Assembly (NCBI GenBank): GCA_035566435.1
Contig: DATMRF010000037.1
Location: 18,206 to 82,205, forward strand
Reading direction: 5' to 3'
Origin: DATMRF01 sp035566435
Lineage (GTDB): Bacteria; Verrucomicrobiota; Verrucomicrobiia; Limisphaerales; UBA8199
DNA length: 64,000 bases
Below the pieces are notes generated by a model. That model did no database searches. It had not been told where the DNA came from and saw nothing but the letters and a program-made list of their open reading frames with translations. Positions 24,392-32,339 of this stretch are shown here, in pieces. How positions within the stretch are numbered: position 1 is the first letter of the stretch; every line of letters begins with the position of its first letter. A program made the position numbers and the translations under genes.

Positions 24392-24904
24392 ATGCTTCAA
24401 TTACGACGAAGATTCCTTGGGTTGTGCCTGGTCCCAGTTCTTCTGGCGGCCTTGGACGGTTGGGTCACGCTGCACGGTCAGCCCGAGGATTATTGGGCTG
24501 GCAACCATTCGCACGTGATTGAAGGTTCGCCTGCATTCCATAGATTACTGACCTACGGTCCCATGGCTTACATTGCGGGCTTGTCGGGGTGGGTTCTGGC
24601 CTTTGTTGGGATGATTTTGCTGACGCCACAGACATTGGCTCTCGCAGTATGTATTGCATTCACCCTTGGGCACGCGATCGGGGCGTCATCCTGGTTGGTC
24701 GATCTTCCGTATGGCTATCAATTGTATGCCGGCATGTGCGTGTTTGCTGCTGCGGGTCTCGCTTTGGGAATTCGCTGGGGCTGGCGTGCTGAGCCGCAGA
24801 ATGATGCCCCAGTCGGGGTGCGACTTCACTTCAGTCTTCGTTGGTTGATCATTGCGGTGCTTTGCGGGATTGAGGTTTATTATTTATGGCCACACAAGCT
24901 ATGA
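24392..24904 (+). CDS. Cassette 3: multi-pass membrane protein, unknown
   Basis: This 170-residue protein has an N-terminal hydrophobic helix and about four more: MAYIAGLSGWVLAFVGMILL, LALAVCIAFTLGHAIGA, LYAGMCVFAAAGLALGI and WLIIAVLCGIEVYYLW. Conserved-looking His, Trp and Asp residues lie in EDYWAGNHSHVIEGSPAFH. I do not recognise the family. A convincing attC follows 8 nt after the stop, which supports it as an integron cassette gene. Confidence 0.6.
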   Translation: MLQLRRRFLGLCLVPVLLAALDGWVTLHGQPEDYWAGNHSHVIEGSPAFHRLLTYGPMAYIAGLSGWVLAFVGMILLTPQTLALAVCIAFTLGHAIGASSWLVDLPYGYQLYAGMCVFAAAGLALGIRWGWRAEPQNDAPVGVRLHFSLRWLIIAVLCGIEVYYLWPHKL

Positions 24905-24911
24905 TGTCTCC

Positions 24912-25001
24912 GCCTAACTTTTCACTCCAGCGGACGGCGGGATTGCGCGTCAGTCGCTTCGTTGCTCACTGGCCCGCCGTCGCTGGGTTCAGATGTTAAG
25001 C
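24912..25001. other. attC recombination site after cassette 3
   Basis: This 90-nt imperfect palindrome has R'' GCCTAAC (24912-24918) and R' GTTAAGC (24995-25001), which match RYYYAAC and GTTRRRY. L'' CTCCAGCGGACGGCGGG pairs with CCCGCCGTCGCTGGG and leaves an unpaired base, as required for strand choice by IntI. It begins right after the stop of cassette 3 and ends 8 nt before the start of cassette 4. Confidence 0.85.
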
Positions 25002-25009
25002 ACTACGAT

Positions 25010-25384
25010 ATGCGCGTCCGACTCGTATTCATTCTTGCGCTGGCTCTTTTGAGCGGGTCCGGCGCACTCTGTGCCGACAAGGCAAGCTTTGCGTTCACGG
25101 TTCACGGCAGGTTGTCTTTCTATAACGGCACTCCCTCTTTTCGAATATGGATCGTCGGCACCAAACGTATTCTTGGAATCCGTCAGAACGGCAATGAGCA
25201 GCCAGACGTGCCGAAAGACCTTCGCAATTTAATTTCGCTGGACCGAGACGTGTTCGGCGACTTTACCGTGGAGCCCCTCACCCCATCCGAGCCGGGAGTC
25301 ATGCAAACGGTCAGAGTCCTGTCGGTCTCCAAGATCGTTCTGATCGAGGGAAACAAGATCGTCTTAAGAAAGGACAAGCCGTGA
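25010..25384 (+). CDS. Cassette 4: small exported protein, unknown
   Basis: This protein of about 124 residues has a clear signal peptide (LVFILALALLSGSGALC, cut near ADKAS). The mature part is a small beta-rich domain: FAFTVHGRLSFYNGTPSFRIW, GTKRILGI, then a C-terminal strand pair IVLIEGNKIVLRKD. ATG 25010 is used; the open frame further upstream runs through the attC site. The family is unknown. It lies between two convincing attC sites, making it the clearest mobile cassette here. Confidence 0.7.
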   Translation: MRVRLVFILALALLSGSGALCADKASFAFTVHGRLSFYNGTPSFRIWIVGTKRILGIRQNGNEQPDVPKDLRNLISLDRDVFGDFTVEPLTPSEPGVMQTVRVLSVSKIVLIEGNKIVLRKDKP

Positions 25385-25385
25385 T

Positions 25386-25478
25386 GCTTAACCATCGGCC
25401 TGGAGTGGACGCGGGATGGCGCGTCCTGTTTGCATTTCAACGCCCTCGGCCCCGCGCCACTCAGGCCGGGTGTTCGGC
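25386..25478. other. attC recombination site after cassette 4
   Basis: The 93-nt site has R'' GCTTAAC (25386-25392), L'' GGCCTGGAGTGGACGCGGG, its partner CCCGCGCCACTCAGGCC with extrahelical bases, and R' GTTCGGC (25472-25478). The next cassette starts 9 nt later. The R'' box nearly abuts the stop of the preceding gene. Confidence 0.85.
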
Positions 25479-25486
25479 GTAAAGTC

Positions 25487-25921
25487 ATGAAACCACGTAT
25501 CACGGTTATTACTCTCGGCGTAGCGGATCTTCCGCGCGCAATCCGGTTCTATCGAGACGGGCTTGGTTTTCCTACCGACGCGACAGACGATGCATCGATA
25601 GCGGTTTTTATGACCGGCGGCGTTCGGCTGGCGCTCTACCCAAAGAAAGCGCTGGCGGAAGACATATCGAAAGATGTCAGACTCGCACCGAAAGGATTCG
25701 GAGGGATCACGCTAGCTCACAACGTGAGTCGGAAGAAGGAAGTGGCTGAGGTCCTCGCGCTCGCGGAGAAAGCGGGTGCCAAGCTCGTGAACCCAGCGCA
25801 GGACACATTCTGGGGAGGTTATAGCGGTTACTTTGCGGATTTGGATGGGTATTATTGGGAAGTCGTATGGGCGCCGATGTGCACTTTCGATCGAACCGGC
25901 GCTCTGGTTTTCAAAGAGTGA
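25487..25921 (+). CDS. Cassette 5: VOC-superfamily (glyoxalase-like) protein
   Basis: This 144-residue protein has the VOC fold signature: VITLGVADLPRAIRFYRDGLGF at the start, FMTGGVRLALYPK, a second half beginning GGITLAHNV, and YSGYFADLDGYYWEVVW at the end, whose Glu is the usual metal ligand. The family includes glyoxalase I, dioxygenases and antibiotic-binding or -modifying proteins; VOC genes are frequent integron cassette cargo. The substrate is unknown. ATG 25487 lies just after an attC site. No strong attC is seen beyond its stop, so it may be the last cassette or the next site has decayed. Confidence 0.85.
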   Translation: MKPRITVITLGVADLPRAIRFYRDGLGFPTDATDDASIAVFMTGGVRLALYPKKALAEDISKDVRLAPKGFGGITLAHNVSRKKEVAEVLALAEKAGAKLVNPAQDTFWGGYSGYFADLDGYYWEVVWAPMCTFDRTGALVFKE

Positions 25922-26633
25922 AGCAGGAGCCGACAATTGGCCGCAGGCAAGGCCGGGTTTCGCCTGGCTGTTTGTCCTGGCCCCTCGGCCCGACCCGCCC
26001 GAGCCAAGACGTGTCGGCAACGTTGTCTTGTTTGCATTCCATGCCAGTGGCGCGGGGCCGCTGGTGCGGACCGTTAATCCCGCGCTGTTAACAGCCAAAA
26101 AATCCTCCTGACGAAACTTCTCCTTCCCGTTGAACGTCTTCGAAACGGGAACTCCAACTTGATTTCTGGGCGTGCGGTCTCGAACCACGCCCCTGGAATA
26201 CCCCCTCCGGGAACTTAGTCCGGCCAAACACCTGCTAGCCCCGCAGCCCTTGGACTTCAAGCCAGGAACTTGGGACTTTGGACTGCGGCCCATGGACTGT
26301 GGAGGTTGCTCACCATTTCGTGTCCACCCCTCGGCAATTTCCATTAGTTCTCGTAGCTCACCGTCCTTCTCACTTCACTCAAACTGGTACTGAATATGCT
26401 CCTTTTGCATCGCAGAGAAAGATGACTCATGAACCACCGGCCCTCGAAAAGTTGCAAAATTCGGCACTTGGACAGCTTTTGTCCAGGTCAGGGGCGGGGA
26501 CGGCCACGTCCCCGTCCCTCCACTGGTGAATCCCGAGCCCGTTTACCTTTCCAGCCAGAATGAAAGGTTACTCCACTAATCCACTAATCCACCAATCCAC
26601 CAATCCAATCTAGTCCCCCCCACTCCACTTCCC
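25922..26633. other. Intergenic region past the cassette array
   Basis: This stretch of about 710 nt has no credible gene. Partial attC-like traces follow cassette 5 (for example GTTAATC at 26073), too weak to call. Near its right end, 26571-26612, is a simple pyrimidine-rich repeat of CCACTAATC/CCACCAATC units just before the terminase gene. Confidence 0.5.
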
Positions 26634-28175
26634 ATGAGCGCCATCCTTCCGACCCTTAAACTCGATTCCGACGCCACCCTCGCCCGCCACTTCCTCCCCT
26701 ACCAGGTCCACTGGATCCACGCCGAGGAACCCATTCATGCCCTCGGCAAGCAGGCTTTCGCTTTCGCCGAAAAATCCGTCCGCATCGGCTGGACCTACGC
26801 CGACGCCTTCAAAAATGTTCGCAAACGCCTCCTCCATAAAAAACGAGATTACCTCTTCGCCACCAAAGATTGGCCCAGCGCCCTCGAATACATGAACCAG
26901 GTTTACGAGTTCGCCGAACTCTTTAACCTCACCGGCACCATCGTCTCCCGTGGCGAAGAACCCCTCCAGGTCCCGCGCTTCGGGCCCGACGGCGCCAAAA
27001 CCTCCTTCACCGACGAAATCAAAATCGGCACCATCAAATTCGATACCGGCTCCCGCATCATCGCTTTCTCCTCCAACCCCTATGCCATGGCCGTTCATGG
27101 CGGCGACGTCGGCCTCGACGAATTTGCCAAACATCCCAATGCCAAAGCCCTCTGGCAAACCGCCCAGGGCCGCGTCGCCCTCGGCCACGACGCCGCCGTT
27201 TGGTCCTCCCATGACGGCGAAGACACCCTCTTCAACGAGTTCGCCCAGCAAGCCCGCGCCGGCAAAGGTCCCTGGAACCTCTACTACCACATCACCCTCC
27301 CCGACGCCCTTGACCGCGGCTTGCTCGACCTCATCAACCGCTCCCGTTCGGCCCCCATCTCGCGCGAGCAGTTCATCGCCGATTGCCAGGCCCGCGCCGG
27401 TTCCGAGGAAATCTTCCAACAATCCTACATGTGCAATCCCCTCGGCGCCACCGCCGCCTCCATCGTCGAATGGTCCGCCATCGAACGGTGCCGCGCCGAT
27501 TACCAGATCGAACGCATCCACCTCGAAGACCTCGACGTCCGCCAGCACTTCGGACAATGCGAACCCTCCAATCACGAATCCCGCCAGCGCCAAATCTACG
27601 CTTTCATCCATAAAAGCTTCCCCAACCTGTTCTCTTCCTCGTCCTCGAAAAAAATCCGCCTCGGCTTCGACGTCGCCGCCTCCGGCCAGGGCAACCTCGC
27701 CGCCTTCTACCTCGACGAAGACAAATCGCCCGAGCTCTGGCTCCGTGCCCTGCTCACCTGTCGCACCGACGACTGGCATTTCCTCGGCTGCGTCCTCTTC
27801 TGTTTCCTGGAAGAACTCCCCTCCATTCGGGGCGCCGGCGACGAGTCCGGCCTCGGCCAGCAAATTTGCTGGGAAGCCGCCAACCAATTCGGCACCAGGT
27901 TCCTCAAAGTGAATTTCGCCTCCAAAAAGCAAGAACTCGGCTTTGCCCTCATGAACCAGCTCGCCAGCGGCGAAAAGCGCATCCCCAGGTCCGAAGCCGA
28001 CATCGCCGCCGATTTCTTCGCTCTGCGCAAATTCCACACCGGCACCCGTTGGACCTTCTCCGAAGGCCGCAACTCCCTCAACCCCGCCAGCCACTGCGAC
28101 ATCGCCTGGGCCGCCGCCCTCGCCTCCTACGCCCACGCAAACGAGCAGGAAGAACCCTGGATCATGGTCGGCTAA
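26634..28175 (+). CDS. Terminase large subunit-like protein (Mu gp28-like)
   Basis: This 513-residue protein looks like a phage DNA-packaging motor. The ATPase half starts with FLPYQVHWIHAE and an atypical Walker A region EKSVRIGWTYADA; Walker B is VGLDEFAKH. The RNase-H-like nuclease half begins IRLGFDVAASGQGNLAAFYL with the first catalytic Asp, and DIAWAAALA near the end holds the last. The length is normal and the frame intact. A DUF3486-like gene follows. No other phage gene is near, so packaging in the usual sense is unlikely from this locus alone. The coding strand is very C-rich, most degenerate codons ending in C. Confidence 0.75.
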   Translation: MSAILPTLKLDSDATLARHFLPYQVHWIHAEEPIHALGKQAFAFAEKSVRIGWTYADAFKNVRKRLLHKKRDYLFATKDWPSALEYMNQVYEFAELFNLTGTIVSRGEEPLQVPRFGPDGAKTSFTDEIKIGTIKFDTGSRIIAFSSNPYAMAVHGGDVGLDEFAKHPNAKALWQTAQGRVALGHDAAVWSSHDGEDTLFNEFAQQARAGKGPWNLYYHITLPDALDRGLLDLINRSRSAPISREQFIADCQARAGSEEIFQQSYMCNPLGATAASIVEWSAIERCRADYQIERIHLEDLDVRQHFGQCEPSNHESRQRQIYAFIHKSFPNLFSSSSSKKIRLGFDVAASGQGNLAAFYLDEDKSPELWLRALLTCRTDDWHFLGCVLFCFLEELPSIRGAGDESGLGQQICWEAANQFGTRFLKVNFASKKQELGFALMNQLASGEKRIPRSEADIAADFFALRKFHTGTRWTFSEGRNSLNPASHCDIAWAAALASYAHANEQEEPWIMVG

Positions 28176-28265
28176 CGACACTGAACGGCACCAAAACAAC
28201 TGAGCAAAATTTTCCGAGAACCATCAACTATTAACCACCCCCACACTCCACCACTCCATTCCCCT

Positions 28266-28937
28266 ATGTTAGGCAAACTCTCCCGTCTCCCTCGCCAAAT
28301 CCGCGATCAACTCAACCAGCGCCTCGACGACGCCCAGGAACCAAACGCCATCCTCCAGTGGCTCAACTCCCTCCCCGAAGTCCAGGCCGTCGTCAACGCT
28401 CACTTCGACGGCAAACCCATCGACGGCGGCAACCTCTCCGAGTACCGCAAACGCGCCTTCCGTAAATCGCAAATCCACCGCGCCGCCCTCGAATTCGCCT
28501 CCGGCTTCGCCGCCCAGGATTCTCCCGACCAGCCCCCCGCCGTTCTCCCGCGCATCGAACACTTCGTCCAATGGCTCTCCCTTCGCCTCGCCGCCGTCGC
28601 CGAATCCTCCGACGTCGCCGAAAACACCCAGGCCGAACTCCGCGACATCCGCAGCTTCCTCGACGACATCGTCGCCCTTCGCTGCGGCGAACTCATCTCC
28701 CGCCGCATCAGCCTCGAAGAACAACGTCTCGCTCTCCTCCGCGCCAAACATCAGCAGGAACTCGAATCCCAATTCTGGGACTGGACCAAACGACCCGACA
28801 TCCAGGCCAGGCTCTATCCCCACCGCGATCCCGACCAGCTCCGCCGCGACGTCGTCCGCATGCTCGACCGCCAGCTCCTCGGCATCGTCCACCCCAAAGG
28901 CGGCGACCCCGACCCCGACCCCGCTTGCTCCATCTGA
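28266..28937 (+). CDS. DUF3486-like protein (Mu gp27 / small terminase-like)
   Basis: This 223-residue protein begins LGKLSRLPRQIRDQLNQRL with a following LQWLNSLPEVQAVV segment, matching the helix-turn-helix N-terminus of DUF3486 (Mu gp27), thought to be the DNA-recognition subunit of the terminase. A long helical middle with ISRRISLEEQRLALLRAK follows. It lies 90 nt after the large-subunit-like gene and shares its C-rich codon use. In Mu the small subunit gene precedes the large; here the order is reversed. The stop is preceded by a DPDPDP tail. Confidence 0.65.
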   Translation: MLGKLSRLPRQIRDQLNQRLDDAQEPNAILQWLNSLPEVQAVVNAHFDGKPIDGGNLSEYRKRAFRKSQIHRAALEFASGFAAQDSPDQPPAVLPRIEHFVQWLSLRLAAVAESSDVAENTQAELRDIRSFLDDIVALRCGELISRRISLEEQRLALLRAKHQQELESQFWDWTKRPDIQARLYPHRDPDQLRRDVVRMLDRQLLGIVHPKGGDPDPDPACSI

Positions 28938-28970
28938 TGCACCTCCATTATCTCAGACCGTGTTCGGAAA

Positions 28971-29210
28971 TCTCCGTTCTCCGTAGGAGACGACGTAAGG
29001 AGTCTCTGATCTCCGTTCTCTGTAGGAGACGACGTGAGGAGAATCGGAGGCGCGAAACCGCCGGCACGATGCCCAGGAACGATTTGGTAGGGACGCGTTC
29101 CACCCGCGTCCCCATCTTTACGCAAGGGATCGGGGACGCGGTGGAACGCGTCCCTACCGTTCGTTGGCAGTCTCTGCTCTCCGTTCTCTGTAGGAGACGA
29201 CGTGAGGAGT
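28971..29210. repeat. Dispersed TCTCCGTTCTCTGTAGGAG repeats, three copies
   Basis: Copies of about 32 nt start at 28971, 29010 and 29178 and share CTCCGTTCTC and GTAGGAGACGACGTGAGGAG with one or two changes. Spacing is irregular (39 and 168 nt), so this is not a CRISPR array. A related inverted form occurs at 54486-54507. Confidence 0.7.
29087..29157. repeat. Palindromic GTAGGGACGCGTTCCAC element
   Basis: This 71-nt inverted repeat has arms GTAGGGACGCGTTCCACC and its reverse complement flanking CGCGTCCCC/GGGGACGCG and a short loop. The same unit occurs as three direct copies at 57921-58037. Confidence 0.75.
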
Positions 29211-29354
29211 CTCTGATCTGCTATCAGATCGTAGATTTTACGTTCGATTTGAGACTTTCCCGCTTCGCGGGATCGTCTCCTCCATTTTCAAAATACGCTC
29301 TCAACGTTGCTTTGCAGCACGCGACAACAGTTCCGTGTTCATCTGCCCGAAGGC

Positions 29355-29402
29355 GTAGCGCAGATTTCCAATCTGCCGTATCGCAGAATTCTATTCTGCA
29401 AG
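29355..29402. repeat. Diverged single REP-like element
   Basis: GTAGCGCAGATTTCCAATC followed by TGCCGTATCGCAG mirrors the left arm of the RAYT-associated doublets at 247 and 1160, with compensatory base changes that keep the palindrome. Confidence 0.65.
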
Positions 29403-29570
29403 CCTACCGAAACCCGAAGGCGCCCCGAGGGGCGCTTGGAGCTCCTAACCGCACGAAACGTACCAGCCCCCACGCGTGGGCCGGGATAACCAACTCACCC
29501 GTAACTCCTATCCATCAATCCACCAATCCAACACCCCATCACCACACCACTCCACCACTCCATCTTTCCA

Positions 29571-29616
29571 CGAGTTCATCCGAGTTCATCCGAGTTCATC
29601 CGAGTTCATCCGAGTT
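29571..29616. repeat. Tandem 10-bp repeat CGAGTTCATC
   Basis: There are four perfect copies and a partial fifth (CGAGTT), immediately after a stretch of CCACCACTCCA-type simple sequence (29514-29568). Confidence 0.9.
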
Positions 29617-29766
29617 AAAAAACAAAAAAACCGCTAATATAAGCAGTTCACTCATCTTTAACCCGCTCCTGACTCCCGCGCTTTTCGCCACGTCTCGAGT
29701 GAGCCGTAGCGCCGTTCCTTGACATTTTAATCCAACAAGGCCTGCCCAGCTCGCACCCCCGAGGAA

Positions 29767-29790
29767 GGGCCGGAGCACCCGCTCCGGCCC
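29767..29790. terminator. GC-rich hairpin, possible terminator
   Basis: GGGCCGGAGC and GCTCCGGCCC form a perfect 10-bp stem with a 4-nt loop. No clear U-tract follows on either strand, so it may be another dispersed palindrome instead of a terminator. Confidence 0.4.
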
Positions 29791-30214
29791 CCCTTGGCTG
29801 GCAGATAGGGCTTAGAACGAGGCATTGCGTCGGCGTTTTCCCTCAACGCCGACGCGGTAAGGCCGCGTTTTCGCGGCGGATGCGCCATTGCCTGCTTTTT
29901 CGGCGCCCGGTTCGCATTTTCGATCTCGATTTGGATTCGCCTTTTGCTCCTTGCCGCTCGCGGCCTGGCGGTTTTTGAGGCGCTGCGTGGCCGGTGTCTC
30001 CTGCAAGCTTGCGGCATCAAAACCAAAATGGGTTCGGCTGCGCCGATCTGCATATAGCACGCGAATCTGCGCAACTCGCGCTATTCCCAGACGGCTTATG
30101 AGGCGCGCTCTCAGCGCTTTCATTCACTCCGATCCGATGGAGCCACGCCGTTGGCCCGGGCTGGCATGGACCAGACCTTCGGTCTGCGAATTGGCTGAAT
30201 CGTCCAGCGCGCTC
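29791..30214. other. Intergenic region without recognised features
   Basis: This stretch of about 420 nt lies downstream of the lysozyme gene. Open frames on both strands here lack recognisable motifs and overlap each other, and none is accepted. Confidence 0.45.
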
Positions 30215-31135
30215 TTAGGGATGTACCAGCCGGAAGAAGGCATGATTGGTTGAGGTTCCCAAAACCACCTGTTCCTGGTTGTTTACAACCGCGGGAGTGT
30301 TGGTCACGTTGGCCCAATTGGTCGCGCCCAAATCCGAGCTTTGCTGCAGCCTGAAGCCGATCGCAAGCGTGGGCCATGTCAGGGAGATCTGGCTGGCGGT
30401 TTTCCAGGTGATGTCCAGGTTGGGCTCCTCGACGAACGCGAGAAGCTCACCTATGCTTCCATTGAGTTCGTCCAGGTCCACCGCGGCGCTGATCCCGGCG
30501 ACGGTGCCGGTGTCTGAATATTGCCAAATCGCCCAATTAGTCCAACCGACTGGCATGCCGGGACAGGTTACTCCCCAGTTGGCAACCCAAAGTGGCAACC
30601 CCGAAAAACCTGTGCTGCCGACCGAGCCGGTCCAGAACGCCGGGGACGCATAGATTACGGGAGCCCGGCCCGTAGCCGCCTGAATGCGATTGGCACAGGT
30701 CATTAAATTGGCTGCGATCACGCCGGCCGCCTGGCCATCGGTGACCTCCACGTCCAGCATGGGAGGGAAGTCCCCCGGCTGGATTGTGCCCATCACATTG
30801 AGGAAGTGGTTCGCCTCCGTAGTGGGGTCGACATTCGAATGGAAAAACAGATAGGCGCCCCGAAAAACCCCGGCCGCTTTCATGCCGGCCCAGTTGGCGG
30901 AAAATTCAGGGTCAGTAAAGCTGGTGCCTTCGGTCGCTTTGGCGTACGCGAAAACGATGCCTGCCGCTTTCACATTCGACCAGTTGATGGTTCCCTGGAA
31001 CTGGGACACGTCGATGCCCGGCAAGGTGGTGCCGTACGGGCATACGCCGGCGCAACAGGGAGAGCTCAAAGAACCCAGGGTAACCGTCAGAACCACGGCG
31101 ATTCCCAGGCGATTGATGCGCGAATGGGCCGGCAT
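30215..31135 (-). CDS. Secreted GH25 lysozyme-like muramidase with C-terminal FxRL domain
   Basis: This exported muramidase of about 306 residues has a signal peptide after ATG 31135 (LGIAVVLTVTLGSLSS); the frame stays open to 31201. The GH25 domain shows PGIDVSQFQGTINW, FAYAKATEG, the catalytic MLDVEV and WAIWQYSDTG, and should cleave the glycan strand of peptidoglycan. After residue 240 comes a beta-rich domain of about 65 residues with LTWPTLAIGFRLQQSSDL and the end HAFFRLVHP. That domain also closes the proteins at 31400, 50113 and 59114. The gene is solitary. Confidence 0.88.
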   Translation of the reverse strand: MPAHSRINRLGIAVVLTVTLGSLSSPCCAGVCPYGTTLPGIDVSQFQGTINWSNVKAAGIVFAYAKATEGTSFTDPEFSANWAGMKAAGVFRGAYLFFHSNVDPTTEANHFLNVMGTIQPGDFPPMLDVEVTDGQAAGVIAANLMTCANRIQAATGRAPVIYASPAFWTGSVGSTGFSGLPLWVANWGVTCPGMPVGWTNWAIWQYSDTGTVAGISAAVDLDELNGSIGELLAFVEEPNLDITWKTASQISLTWPTLAIGFRLQQSSDLGATNWANVTNTPAVVNNQEQVVLGTSTNHAFFRLVHP

Positions 31136-31399
31136 ACAGGCCAAAACTCGAGTAGAAAGGCTTGCGGATAGATAAACCCAAGATGTCCTAATGTCCATCA
31201 TAACTTGGCCGGCGCGCGTAACCGGTCAGGGCGCTCGACTTTGGGGTCAAGCCTGAACGTGGGTTGAGCGCACCATGTAAGCGCCCCTTTTCAGGGTCGT
31301 CCGGGAGAACCGGATTTTAGCTCCTATCATAATCGCACTTCTGTGGTATCGTTGTTTTTATCGCCAAGCGCCGGGAATTCTCGGCAGAAATAAGCGACG

Positions 31400-32191
31400 A
31401 TGGAAAAAAACATTGCCATCAAAATGATTTCGACTGCCGGACTGGTGCTCGGCTTGTCGGCGGGCAGCGTAATCGGGCAGCAGAACTTGATCGTCAACGG
31501 AAGTTTCGAATCTGGTCCAGCCGGTGTTCAGAAATTTCCAGGCTGGGATTTGATCGGTCCGGCCGGTAACAACAGCGATTACGGCGTCGCCCAATCGGGC
31601 GCCAATCCCGACGTGGCGGAACAGGGGAATCTTTACGCCTACTTCCACGGAAATCCAACCGACGGCTCGCAAGACTGTCTTGGCCAGACTCTCCACTTAA
31701 CCGTCGGCGCGCAATACATCATCAGCTACTATCTGGCGACGGATGGCACTACCCTCGGCTCGGGCGCCGCAATGTATGTGGTCATCGGCAACTCTTTTGG
31801 CATCGATTACTCCTATGACCTGCCCTTGACCTCCTATTTGCCCAATTCTTCAACCGCCATGCCGTATCAGAAGTTCGCCACAACCATCACTGCCACGAAC
31901 TCCAGCGAGATTCTTTCGTTTCACGGATTTGACGCCACCAGCGCCATCCTTTTGGACAACGTCTCCATGACGCTGGTCGGGCCGCAATTGAACCTCAGCC
32001 TTTCCCCGACCAACACGCTCGTCTTCACCTGGAGCTTCCCGACCGCCGGATATCGTCTTCAGGCCAATGCGTCTCTCGGTACGACGAATTGGGTGGCGTT
32101 GACGAATACACCGGTGACCGCCGGTTCCAGCAACCGGCTCATTCTGCCCGTCCCTGCCAGCAACGTGTTTTACCGGCTCACGCAGCCGTAG
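31400..32191 (+). CDS. Secreted DUF642-like beta-sandwich protein
   Basis: This 263-residue exported protein has a signal peptide of about 27 residues (STAGLVLGLSAGSVIGQ). The mature start NLIVNGSFESGPAGVQKFPGW is the hallmark of DUF642/choice-of-anchor galactose-binding-like domains, which bind carbohydrates. LLDNVSMTLV closes the sandwich. The final 65 residues, with FTWSFPTAGYRLQANASL and NVFYRLTQP, repeat the C-terminal domain of the lysozyme encoded on the other strand. The two genes are divergent with about 260 nt between starts. Confidence 0.75.
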   Translation: MEKNIAIKMISTAGLVLGLSAGSVIGQQNLIVNGSFESGPAGVQKFPGWDLIGPAGNNSDYGVAQSGANPDVAEQGNLYAYFHGNPTDGSQDCLGQTLHLTVGAQYIISYYLATDGTTLGSGAAMYVVIGNSFGIDYSYDLPLTSYLPNSSTAMPYQKFATTITATNSSEILSFHGFDATSAILLDNVSMTLVGPQLNLSLSPTNTLVFTWSFPTAGYRLQANASLGTTNWVALTNTPVTAGSSNRLILPVPASNVFYRLTQP

Positions 32192-32339
32192 CTTTCCGGC
32201 AGCCGCCAAAGGGCCCAAGCCTTAACATCGTTCGTTCGAGGCGTCACCGAGGCACTCACGCACTCGGTACGGTAATCGGATTGAGCCAGGAACCAAGTGC
32301 TTGATTGCTCTTACACCAGCCCTGGATAACCTTCAGGGC

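Noticed and set aside
25922..26080. A further attC site after the VOC cassette
   Set aside because: Only fragments such as GTTAATC at 26073 fit; no matching R'' box and L arms could be paired convincingly.
26610..28199. 529-codon minus-strand frame opposite the terminase gene
   Set aside because: Its Gly/Val/Glu-rich translation is the complement of a C-rich codon pattern; the plus-strand frame carries the terminase motifs.
28971..29210. Possible CRISPR array
   Set aside because: The three repeat copies have unequal spacing, imperfect identity and no cas genes; they belong to a dispersed repeat family.
28571..29722. 383-codon plus-strand frame running out of the DUF3486-like gene
   Set aside because: It is an Arg/Pro-rich shadow in another frame that continues into repeat-rich non-coding DNA.
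29888..30253. 121-codon plus-strand frame
   Set aside because: It is Arg/Ser-rich, without motif or ribosome-binding site, and overlaps the lysozyme gene on the other strand.
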